Of a DNA stretch of 64,000 nt, positions 52,107 to 63,847 are shown in pieces (within the stretch, counting starts at the first letter, position 1; every line of letters begins with the position of its first letter). Location of the stretch: contig CM072801.1 of NCBI GenBank assembly GCA_037013495.1, forward strand, positions 78,415,816 to 78,479,815, read 5' to 3'. This DNA comes from Hippophae tibetana. Taxonomy: Eukaryota; Streptophyta; Magnoliopsida; Rosales; Elaeagnaceae. Under the pieces are notes generated by a model. That model worked only from the letters and a program-made list of their open reading frames with translations. It did no database searches and was not told where the DNA came from. The position numbers and the translations under genes were made by a program.

Positions 52107-53409
52107 ATGCATCCAAATGACTATTATAATAAATCAAATCGAAGCTCGTTTCGATTACTACAAAGACAACCTTACATTATTTCATTACTCCTTGTGTCTG
52201 AACCCAAGTTTCTTTATTTACACTATTTACATATGTCTAAAAGTTTGGTCGTACCATATGAAGTTGTTTTTGGTTCTTGTTCCTTAGGCTTCAATTACGA
52301 TCATCTTAACCACATTAATGATTATTCAATCGTTCCTATTTGTTGGAGTTCCTATATTCCCAGGTTCTTCGCCAAAAGGATATAAGTCATATGGAATCAT
52401 AGCCATGGTCTCTGAAAAAAGGTTCTCTACATGCTTATATCCATTTTCTAATGTTATATTTTTACAAAACATAATTATTTGATTGTTTATTGTGTTTTGG
52501 AGTCATAAATCACCTAAATAGAAGGAATTTTCACCCACATGTCTTGCATTTTCTTTAAATATTTTTGTCGTTCTTTTCGTAATTGGATTTATTTTCGCAT
52601 TTTTCATGGAATTCTTCCTATCTTTTTCTTGTTCTTTTACTTATGTGTTTAATTTATCTTTGTTCTTCTAAAAAACAAGAGAGTTGTTGCAATTCACTGT
52701 TTCGAAAAAATAACTAATAATTTGGGTTGAAGCTTTAAACTGTCATAACTTTTAATTCATGCATCCAAATGACTATTATAATAAATCAAATCGAAGCTCG
52801 TTTCGATTACTACAAAGACAACCTTACATTATTTCATTACTCCTTGTGTCTGAACCCAAGTTTCTTTATTTACACTATTTACATATGTCTAAAAGTTTGG
52901 TCGTACCATATGAAGTTGTTTTTGGTTCTTGTTCCTTAGGCTTCAATTACGATCATCTTAACCACATTAATGATTATTCAATCGTTCCTATTTGTTGGAG
53001 TTCCTATATTCCCAGGTTCTTCGCCTAAAGGATATAAGTCATATGGAATCATAGCCATGGTTTCTGAAAAAAGGTTCTCTACATGCTTATATCCGTTTTC
53101 TAATGTTATATTTTTACAAAACATAATTATTTGATTGTTTATTGTGTTTTGGAGTCATAAATCACCTAAATAGAAGGAATTTTCACACACATGTCTTGCA
53201 TTTTCTTTAAATATTTTTGTGTTGTTTTCGTCATTGGATTTATTTTCGCATTTTTCATGGAATTCTTCCTATCTTTTTCTTGTTCTTTTACTTATGTGTT
53301 TAATTTATCTTTGTTCTTCTAAAAAACAAGAGAGTTGTTGCAATTCACTGTTTCGAAAAAATAACTAATAATTTGGGTTGAAGCTTTAAAGTGTCATAAC
53401 TTTTAATTC
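52107..53409. repeat. Monomers 80 and 81; 81 is the only 651-bp unit
   Basis: Both are of the GTACCATATGAAG type, like monomers 50, 51 and 55-57. Monomer 80 is 652 bp and has TTCGCCAAAAGG and GTTCTTTTCGTAATTGG. Monomer 81 (52759) combines two 1-nt losses, the short A run in CCTAAATAG and TTTTTGTGTTG, giving 651 bp. Monomer 48 has the second loss on its own. Confidence 0.87.
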
Positions 53410-56400
53410 ATGCATCCAAACGACTATTATAATAAATCAAATCGAAGCTCGCTTCGATTACTACAATGACAACCTTACATTATTTCATTACTCCTTGTGT
53501 CTGAACCCAAGTTTCTTTATTTACACTATTTACATATGTCTAAAAGTTTGTTCGTATCATATGAAGTTGTTTTTGGTTCTTGTTCCTTAGGCTTCAATTA
53601 CGATCATCTTAACCACATTAATGATTATTTAATCGTTCCTATTTGTTGGAGTTCCTATATTCCCAGGTTCTTCGCCTAAAGGATATAAGTCATATGGAAT
53701 CATAGCCATGGTTTCTGAAAATAGGTTCTCTACATGCTTATATCCTTTTTCTAATGTTATATTTTTGCAAAACATAATTATTTGATTGTTTATTGTGTTT
53801 TGGAGTCCTAAATCACCTAAATAGAAGGAATTTTCACCCACATGTCTTGCATTTTCTTTAAATATTTTTGTCGTTGTTTTCGTCATTGGATTTATTTTCG
53901 CATTTTTCATTGAATTCTTCCTATCTTTTTCTTGTTCTTTTACTTATGTGTTTAATTTATCTTTGTTCTTCTAAAAAACAAGAGAGTTGTTGCAATTCAC
54001 TGTTTCGAAAAAATAACTAATAATTTGGGTTGAAGCTTTAAAGTGTCATAACTTTTAATTCATGCATCCAAACGACTATTATAATAAATCAAATCGAAGC
54101 TCGCTTCGATTACTACAATGACAACCTTACATTATTTCATTACTCCTTGTGTCTGAACCCAAGTTTCTTTATTTACACTATTTACATATGTCTAAAAGTT
54201 TGTTCGTATCATATGAAGTTGTTTTTGGTTCTTGTTCCTTAGGCTTCAATTACGATCATCTTAACCACATTAATGATTATTTAATCGTTCCTATTTGTTG
54301 GAGTTCCTATATTCCTAGGTTCTTCGCCTAAAGGATATATGTCATATGGAATCATAGCCATGGTTTCTGAAAATAGGTTCTCTACATGCTTATATCCATT
54401 CTCTAATGTTATATTTTTACAAAACATAATTATTTGATTGTTTATTGTGTTTTGGAGTCCTAAATCACCTAAATAGAAGGAATTTTCACCCACATGTCTT
54501 GCATTTTCTTTAAATATTTTTGTCGTTGTTTTCGTCATTGGATTTATTTTCGCATTTTTCATTGAATTCTTCCTATCTTTTTCTTGTTCTTTTACTTATG
54601 TGTTTAATTTATCTTTGTTCTTCTAAAAAACAAGAGAGTTGTTGCAATTCACTGTTTCGAAAAAATAACTAATAATTTGGGTTGAAGCTTTAAACTGTCA
54701 TAACTTTTAATTCATGCATCCAAATGACTATTATAATAAATCAAATCGAAGCTCGTTTCGATTACTACAAAGACAACCTTACATTATTTCATTACTCCTT
54801 GTGTCTGAACCCAAGTTTCTTTATTTACACTATTTACATATGTCTAAAAGTTTGGTCGTACCATAGGAAGTTGTTTTTGGTTCTTGTTCCTTAGGCTTCA
54901 ATTACGATCATCTTAACCACATTAATGATTATTCAATCGTTCCTATTTCTTGGAGTTCCTATATTCCCAGGTTCTTCGCCTAAAGGATATAAGTCATATG
55001 GAATAATAGCCATGGTTTCTGAAAAAAGGTTCTCTACATGCTTATATTCGTTTTCTAATGTTATATTTTTACAAAACATAATTATTTGATTGTTTATTGT
55101 GTTTTGGAGTCATAAATCACCTAAATAGAAGGAATTTTCACCCACATGTCTTGCATTTTCTTTAAATATTTTTGTCGTTGTTTTCGTCATTGGATTTATT
55201 TTCGCATTTTTCATGGAATTCTTCCTATCTTTTTCTTGTTCTTTTACTTATGTGTTTAATTTATCTTTGTTCTTCTAAAAAACAAGAGAGTTGTTTCCAT
55301 TCACTGTTTTCAAAAAATTACTAATAATTTGGGTTGAAGCTTTAAACTGTCATAACTTTTAATTCATGCATCCAAATGACTATTATAATAAATCAAATCG
55401 AAGCACGTTTCGATTACTACAAAGACAACCTTACATTTTTTCATTACTCCTTGTTTCTGAACCCAAGTTTGTTTATTTACCCTATATACATACGTCTAAA
55501 AGTTTGGTCGTATCATATGGAGTTGTTTTTGGTTCTTGTTCCTTAGGCTTCAATTACGATCATCTTAACCACATTAATGGTTATTAAATCGTTCCTATTT
55601 GTTGGAGTTCCTATATTAGCAGGTTCTTCATCTAAAGGATATAAGTCATATGGAATCACAGCCGTGGTTTATGAAAATAGGTTCTGTACATGCTTCCATC
55701 TATTTTCTAATGTTATATTTTTACAAAACATCATTATTTGATTGTTTATTGTGTTTTTGAGTCATGAATCACTCAAAATAGAAGGAATTTTCACCTACAA
55801 GTCTTGCATTTTCTTTAAATATTTTTGTCGTTGTTTTCCTCATTGGATTTATTTTCGCATTTTTCATTGAATTCTTCCTATCTTTTTCTTGTTCTTTTAC
55901 TTATGTGTTTAATTTATCTTTGTTCTTCTAAAAAACAAGAGAGTTGTTGCAATTCACTGTTTCGAAAAAATAACTAATAATTTGGGTTGAAGCTTTAAAG
56001 TGTCATAACTTTTAATTCATGCATCCAAACTACTATTATAATCAATCAAATCGAAGCTCGCTTCGATTACTACAATGACAACCATACATTATTTCATTAC
56101 TCCTTGTTTCTGAACCCAAGTTTGTTTATTTACCCTATTTACATACGTTTAAAAGTTTGGTCGTATCATATGGAGTTGTTTTTGGTACTTGTTCCTTAGG
56201 TTTCAATTACGATCATCTTAACCACATTAATGGTTATTCAATCGTTCCTATTTGTTGGAGTTCCTATATTCCCAGGTTCTTTGGCAAAAGGATATAAGTC
56301 ATTTTGAATCATAGCCGTGGTTTGTGAAAATAGGTTCTCTACATGCTTCTATCCTTTTTCTAATGTTATATTTTTTCAAAACATAATTATTTGATTGTTT

Positions 56401-57324
56401 ATTTTGTTTTTGAGTTTGGAATCACCTAAAATAGAAGGAATTTTCACCCACATGTCTTGCATTTTCTTTAAATATTTTTGTCGTTGTTTTCGTCATTGGA
56501 TTTATTTTCGCATTTTTCATTGAATTCTTCCTATCTTTTTCTTGTTCTTTTACTTATGTGTTTAATTTGTCTTTGTTCTTCTAAAAAACAAGAGAGTTGT
56601 TGCAATTCACTATTTCGAAAAAATAACTAATAATTTGGGTTGAAGCTTTAAATTGTCATAACTTTTAATTCATTCATCCAAATGACTATTATAATAAATC
56701 AAATCGAAGCTCGTTTCGATTACTACAAAGACAACCTTACATTATTTCATTACTCCTTGTGTCTGAACCCAAGTTTCTTTATTTACCCTATTTACATACG
56801 TCTAAAAGTTTGGTCGTATCATATGGAGTTGTTTTTGGTTCTTGTTCCTTAGGCTTCAATTACGATCATCTTAACCACATTAATGGTTATTCAATCGTTC
56901 CTATTTGTTGGAGTTCCTATATTACCAGGTTCTTCCCCTAAAGGATATAAGTCATATGGAATCACAGCCGTGGTTTCTGAAAATAGGTTCTGTACATGCT
57001 TCTATCTATTTTCTAATTTTATATTTTTACAAAACATCATTATTTGATTGTTTATTGTGTTCTTGAGTCATGAATCACTCAAAATAGAAGGAATTTTCAC
57101 CTACAAGTCTTGCATTTTCTTTAAATATTTTTGTCGTTGTTTTCGTCATTGGATTTATTTTCGCATTTTTCATTGAATTCTTCCTATCTTTTTCTTGTTC
57201 TTTTACTTATGTGTTTAATTTATCTTTGTTCTTCTAAAAAACAAGAGAGTTGTTGAAATTCACTGTTTCGAAAAAATAACTAATAATTTGGGTTGAAGCT
57301 TTAAAGTGTCATAACTTTTAATTC

Positions 57325-57976
57325 ATGCATCCAAACGACTATTATAATAAATCAAATCGAAGCGAGCTTCGATTACTACAATGACAACCTTACATTATTT
57401 CATTACTCCTTGTGTCTGAACCCAAGTTTCTTTATTTACACTATTTACATATGTCTAAAAGTTTGGTCATATCATATGAAGTTGTTTTTGGTTCTTGTTC
57501 CTTAGGCTTCAATTACGATCATCTTAACCACATTAATGATTATTCATTCGTTCCTATTTGTTGGAGTTCCTATATTCCCAGGTTCTTCACCTAAAAGATA
57601 TAAGTCATATGGAATCACAGCCATGGTTTCTGAAAATAGGTTCTGTACATGCTTATATCCATTTTCTAATGTTATATTTTTACAAAACATAATTATTTGA
57701 TTGTTTATTGTGTTTTGGAGTCATAAATCACCTAAATAGAAGGAATTTTCACCCACATGTCTTGCATTTTCTTTAAATATTTTTGTCGTTGTTTTCGTCA
57801 TTGGATTTATTTTCGCATTTTTCATTGAATTCTTCCTATCTTTTTCTTGTTCTTTTACTTATGTGTTTAATTTATCTTTGTTCTTCTAAAAAACAAGAGA
57901 GTTGTTGCAATTCACTATTTCGAAAAAATAACTAATAATTTGGGTTGAAGCTTTAAATTGTCATAACTTTTAATTC
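57325..57976. repeat. Chimeric monomer 88
   Basis: The first two thirds resemble the 82/90 right-domain type (CAATGAC, TTACACTAT, CATATGTC, TGGAGTCATAAATC, CCTAAATAG up to 57739). The end matches monomer 86 (CACTATTTCG with A at 57917, AAATTGTC, and CATTCATCC in the next unit). The breakpoint lies between about 57738 and 57916. Because the exchange puts a second 87-type unit (89) behind it, it explains the extra two units in this HOR copy. Confidence 0.7.
57355..57374. repeat. Dyad with inverted 2-nt centre (monomer 88)
   Basis: The 9-bp arms AATCGAAGC and GCTTCGATT are intact, but the centre is GA where long-arm units have TC. GA is the reverse complement of TC, so the element is the exact reverse complement of its relatives (for example monomer 90). 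One loop inversion accounts for both adjacent changes. Confidence 0.75.
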
Positions 57977-58629
57977 ATTCATCCAAATGACTATTATAAT
58001 AAATCAAATCGAAGCTCGTTTCGATTACTACAAAGACAACCTTACATTATTTCATTACTCCTTGTGTCTGAACCCAAGTTTCTTTATTTACCCTATTTAC
58101 ATACGTCTAAAAGTTTGGTCGTATCATATGGAGTTGTTTTTGGTTCTTGTTCCTTAGGCTTCAATTACGATCATCTTAACCACATTAATGGTTATTCAAT
58201 CGTTCCTATTTGTTGGAGTTCCTATATTACCAGGTTCTTCCCCTAAAGGATATAAGTCATATGGAATCACAGCCGTGGTTTCTGAAAATAGGTTCTGTAC
58301 ATGCTTCTATCTATTTTCTAATTTTATATTTTTACAAAACATCATTATTTGATTGTTTATTGTGTTCTTGAGTCATGAATCACTCAAAATAGAAGGAATT
58401 TTCACCTACAAGTCTTGCATTTTCTTTAAATATTTTTGTCGTTGTTTTCGTCATTGGATTTATTTTCGCATTTTTCATTGAATTCTTCCTATCTTTTTCT
58501 TGTTCTTTTACTTATGTGTTTAATTTATCTTTGTTCTTCTAAAAAACAAGAGAGTTGTTGAAATTCACTGTTTCGAAAAAATAACTAATAATTTGGGTTG
58601 AAGCTTTAAAGTGTCATAACTTTTAATTC

Positions 58630-61600
58630 ATGCATCCAAACGACTATTATAATAAATCAAATCGAAGCTCGCTTCGATTACTACAATGACAACCTTACAT
58701 TATTTCATTACTCCTTGTGTCTGAACCCAAGTTTCTTTATTTACACTATTTACATATGTCTAAAAGTTTGTTCGTATCATATGAAGTTGTTTTTGGTTCT
58801 TGTTCCCTAGGCTTCAATTACGATCATCTTAACCACATTAATGATTATTTAATCGTTCCTATTTGTTGGAGTTCCTATATTCCCAGGTTCTTCGCCTAAA
58901 GGATATAAGTCATATGGAATCATAGCCATGGTTTCTGAAAATAGGTTCTCTACATGCTTATATCCTTTTTCTAATGTTATATTTTTACAAAACATAATTA
59001 TTTGATTGTTTATTGTGTTTTGGAGTCCTAAATCACCTAAATAGAAGGAATTTTCACCCACATGTCTTGCATTTTCTTTAAATATTTTTGTCGTTGTTTT
59101 CGTCATTGGATTTATTTTCGCATTTTTCATTGAATTCTTCCTATCTTTTTCTTGTTCTTTTACTTATGTGTTTAATTTATCTTTGTTCTTCTAAAAAACA
59201 AGAGAGTTGTTGCAATTCACTGTTTCGAAAAAATAACTAATAATTTGGGTTGAAGCTTTAAAGTGTCATAACTTTTAATTCATGCATCCAAACGACTATT
59301 ATAATAAATCAAATCGAAGCTCGCTTCGATTACTACAATGACAACCTTACATTATTTCATTACTCCTTGTGTCTGAACCCAAGTTTCTTTATTTACACTA
59401 TTTACATATGTCTAAAAGTTTGTTCGTATCATATGAAGTTGTTTTTGGTTCTTGTTCCTTAGGCTTCAATTACGATCATCTTAACCACATTAATGATTAT
59501 TTAATCGTTCCTATTTGTTGGAGTTCCTATATTCCTAGGTTCTTCGCCTAAAGGATATAAGTCATATGGAATCATAGCCATGGTTTCTGAAAATAGGTTC
59601 TCTACATGCTTATATCCATTTTCTAATGTTATATTTTTACAAAACATAATTATTTGATTGTTTATTGTGTTTTGGAGTCCTAAATCACCTAAATAGAAGG
59701 AATTTTCACCCACATGTCTTGCATTTTCTTTAAATATTTTTGTCGTTGTTTTCGTCATTGGATTTATTTTCGCATTTTTCATTGAATTCTTCCTATCTTT
59801 TTCTTGTTCTTTTACTTATGTGTTTAATTTATCTTTGTTCTTCTAAAAAACAAGAGAGTTGTTGCAATTCACTGTTTCGAAAAAATAACTAATAATTTGG
59901 GTTGAAGCTTTAAACTGTCATAACTTTTAATTCATGCATCCAAAGGACTATTATAATAAATCAAATCGAAGCTCGTTTCGATTACTACAAAGACAACCTT
60001 ACATTATTTCATTACTCCTTGTGTCTGAACCCAAGTTTCTTTATTTACACTATTTACATATGTCTAAAAGTTTGGTCGTACCATAGGAAGTTGTTTTTGG
60101 TTCTTGTTCCTTAGGCTTCAATTACGATCATCTTAACCACATTAATGATTATTCAATCGTTCCTATTTCTTGGAGTTCCTATATTCCCAGGTTCTTCGCC
60201 TAAAGGATATAAGTCATATGGAATAATAGCCATGGTTTCTGAAAAAAGGTTCTCTACATGCTTATATTCGTTTTCTAATGTTATATTTTTACAAAACATA
60301 ATTATTTGATTGTTTATTGTGTTTTGGAGTCATAAATCACCTAAATAGAAGGAATTTTCACCCACATGTCTTGCATTTTCTTTAAATATTTTTGTCGTTG
60401 TTTTCGTCATTGGATTTATTTTCGCATTTTTCATGGAATTCTTCCTATCTTTTTCTTGTTCTTTTACTTATGTGTTTAATTTATCTTTGTTCTTCTAAAA
60501 AACAAGAGAGTTGTTTCCATTCACTGTTTTCAAAAAATTACTAATAATTTGGGTTGAAGCTTTAAACTGTCATAACTTTTAATTCATGCATCCAAATGAC
60601 TATTATAATAAATCAAATCGAAGCTCGTTTGATTACTACAAAGACAACCTTACATTTTTTCATTACTCCTTGTTTCTGAACCCAAGTTTGTTTATTTACC
60701 CTATATACATACGTCTAAAAGTTTGGTCGTATCATATGGAGTTGTTTTTGGTTCTTGTTCCTTAGGCTTCAATTACGATCATCTTAACCACATTAATGGT
60801 TATTAAATCGTTCCTATGTGTTGGAGTTCCTATTTTAGCAGGTTCTTCATCTAAAGGATATAAGTCATATGGAATCACAGCCGTGGTTTATGAAAATAGG
60901 TTCTGTACATGCTTCCATCTATTTTCTAATGTTATATTTTTACAAAACATCATTATTTGATTGTTTATTGTGTTTTTGAGTCATGAATCACTCAAAATAG
61001 AAGGAATTTTCACCTACAAGTCTTGCATTTTCTTTAAATATTTTTGTCGTTGTTTTCCTCATTGGATTTATTTTCGCATTTTTCATTGAATTCTTCCTAT
61101 CTTTTTCTTGTTCTTTTACTTATGTGTTTAATTTATCTTTGTTCTTCTAAAAAACAAGAGAGTTGTTGCAATTCACTGTTTGGAAAAAATAACTAATAAT
61201 TTGGGTTGAAGCTTTAAAGTGTCATAACTTTTAATTCATGCATCCAAACTACTATTATAATCAATCAAATCGAAGCTCGCTTCGATTACTACAATGACAA
61301 CCTTACATTATTTCATTACTCCTTGTTTCTGAACCCAAGTTTGTTTATTTACCCTATTTACATACGTTTAAAAGTTTGGTCGTATCATATGGAGTTGTTT
61401 TTGGTACTTGTTCCTTAGGTTTCAATTACGATCATCTTAACCACATTAATGGTTATTCAATCGTTCCTATTTGTTGGAGTTCCTATATTCCCAGGTTCTT
61501 TGGCAAAAGGATATAAGTCATTTTGAATCATAGCCGTGGTTTGTGAAAATAGGTTCTCTACATGCTTCTATCCTTTTTCTAATGTTATATTTTTTCAAAA

Positions 61601-62543
61601 CATAATTATTTGATTGTTTATTTTGTTTTTGAGTTTGGAATCACCTAAAATAGAAGGAATTTTCACCCACATGTCTTGCATTTTCTTTAAATATTTTTGT
61701 CGTTGTTTTCGTCATTGGATTTATTCTCGCATTTTTCATTGAATTCTTCCTATCTTTTTCTTGTTCTTTTACTTATGTGTTTAATTTATCTTTGTTCTTC
61801 TAAAAAACAAGAGAGTTGTTGCAATTCACTATTTCGAAAAAATAACTAATAATTTGGGTTGAAGCTTTAAATTGTCATAACTTTTAATTCATTCATCCAA
61901 ATGACTATTATAATAAATCAAATCGAAGCTCGTTTCGATTACTACAAAGACAACCTTACATTATTTCATTACTCCTTGTGTCTGAACCCAAGTTTCTTTA
62001 TTTACCCTATTTACATACGTCTAAAAGTTTGGTCGTATCATATGGAGTTGTTTTTGGTTCTTGTTCCTTAGGCTTCAATTACGATCATCTTAACCACATT
62101 AATGGTTATTCAATCGTTCCTATTTGTTGGAGTTCCTATATTACCAGGTTCTTCCCCTAAAGGATATAAGTCATATGGAATCACAGCCGTGGTTTCTGAA
62201 AATAGGTTCTGTACATGCTTCTATCTATTTTCTAATTTTATATTTTTACAAAACATCATTATTTGATTGTTTATTGTGTTCTTGAGTCATGAATCACTCA
62301 AAATAGAAGGAATTTTCACCTACAAGTCTTGCATTTTCTTTAAATATTTTTGTCGTTGTTTTCGTCATTGGATTTATTTTCGCATTTTTCATTGAATTCT
62401 TCCTATCTTTTTCTTGTTCTTTTACTTATGTGTTTAATTTATCTTTGTTCTTCTAAAAAACAAGAGAGTTGTTGAAATTCACTGTTTCGAAAAAATAACT
62501 AATAATTTGGGTTGAAGCTTTAAAGTGTCATAACTTTTAATTC
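58630..62543. repeat. HOR-F, 6-unit form (3914 bp, monomers 90-95)
   Basis: Starts are 58630, 59282, 59934, 60586, 61238 and 61891. They match 82-87 one for one, including CATAGGAAG with GGAATAATAGCC (92), CCCTATATAC with ATTAGCAGG (93, here TTTTAGCAGG), CAATCAATC (94, as in 86) and GTGTTCTTGAG (95). Monomer 93 lacks a C in its dyad (CTCGTTTGATT), so it is 652 where its partner 85 is 653. Confidence 0.9.
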
Positions 62544-63847
62544 ATGCATCCAAACGACTATTATAATAAATCAAATCGAAGCTCGCTTCGATTACTACAA
62601 TGACAACCTTACATTATTTCATTACTCCTTGTGTCTGAACCCAAGTTTCTTTATTTACACTATTTACATATGTCTAAAAGTTTGTTCGTATCATATGAAG
62701 TTGTTTTTGGTTCTTGTTCCTTAGGCTTCAATTACGATCATCTTAACCACATTAATGATTATTTAATCGTTCCTATTTGTTGGAGTTCCTATATTCCCAG
62801 GTTCTTCGGCTAAAGGATATAAGTCATATGGAATCATAGCCATGGTTTCTGAAAATAGGTTCTCTACATGCTTATATCCTTTTTCTAATGTTATATTTTT
62901 ACAAAACATAATTATTTGATTGTTTATTGTGTTTTGGAGTCCTAAATCACCTAAATAGAAGGAATTTTCACCCACATGTCTTGCATTTTCTTTAAATATT
63001 TTTGTCGTTGTTTTCGTCATTGGATTTATTTTCGCATTTTTCATTGAATTCTTCCTATCTTTTTCTTGTTCTTTTACTTATGTGTTTAATTTATCTTTGT
63101 TCTTCTAAAAAACAAGAGAGTTGTTGCAATTCACTGTTTCGAAAAAATAACTAATAATTTGGGATGAAGCTTTAAAGTGTCATAACTTTTAATTCATGCA
63201 TCCAAACGACTATTATAATAAATCAAATCGAAGCTCGCTTCGATTACTACAATGACAACCTTACATTATTTCATTACTCCTTGTGTCTGAACCCAAGTTT
63301 CTTTATTTACACTATTTACATATGTCTAAAAGTTTGTTCGTATCATATGAAGTTGTTTTTGGTTCTTGTTCCTTAGGCTTCAATTACGATCATCTTAACC
63401 ACATTAATGATTATTTAATCGTTCCTATTTGTTGGAGTTCCTATATTCCTAGGTTCTTCGCCTAAAGGATATAAGTCATATGGAATCATAGCCATGGTTT
63501 CTGAAAATAGGTTCTCTACATGCTTATATCCATTTTCTAATGTTATATTTTTACAAAACATAATTATTTGATTGTTTATTGTGTTTTGGAGTCCTAAATC
63601 ACCTAAATAGAAGGAATTTTCACCCACATGTCTTGCATTTTCTTTAAATATTTTTGTCGTTGTTTTCGTCATTGGATTTATTTTCGCATTTTTCATGGAA
63701 TTCTTCCTATCTTTTTCTTGTTCTTTTACTTATGTGTTTAATTTATCTTTGTTCTTCTAAAAAACAAGAGAGTTGTTTCCATTCACTGTTTTCAAAAAAT
63801 TACTAATAATTTGGGTTGAAGCTTTAAACTGTCATAACTTTTAATTC
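62544..63847. repeat. HOR-F, third copy, monomers 96 and 97
   Basis: Monomer 96 (62544) matches 82 and 90, with a private TTCGGCTAAAGG. Monomer 97 (63196) starts as the 83/91 type (ATTCCTAGG, TTATATCCATTTTC, GAGTCCTAAATC with C at 63594). It ends as the 84/92 type (TTCATGGAATTC with G at 63697, GTTTCCATTCAC, TTTTCAAAAAATTAC). The breakpoint is between 63595 and 63696. The exchange deletes one unit, so this copy skips the CATAGGAAG monomer. Confidence 0.85.

Larger units (their letters stand above)
53410..58629. repeat. HOR-F, 8-unit form (5220 bp, monomers 82-89)
   Basis: Starts are 53410, 54062, 54714, 55366, 56019, 56672, 57325 and 57977. Units 82 and 83 are near-duplicates (GTTTGTTCG). 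Unit 84 has CATAGGAAG and GGAATAATAGCC; 85 has CCCTATATAC, ATTAGCAGG and CTTCCATC; 86 has TTTGGTACTTG and GAGTTTGGAATC; 87 has CATTCATCC, TAATTTTATA and GTGTTCTTGAG. Units 88 and 89 are an extra pair: 89 matches 87, and 88 is chimeric. The next copy lacks this extra pair. Confidence 0.87.
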
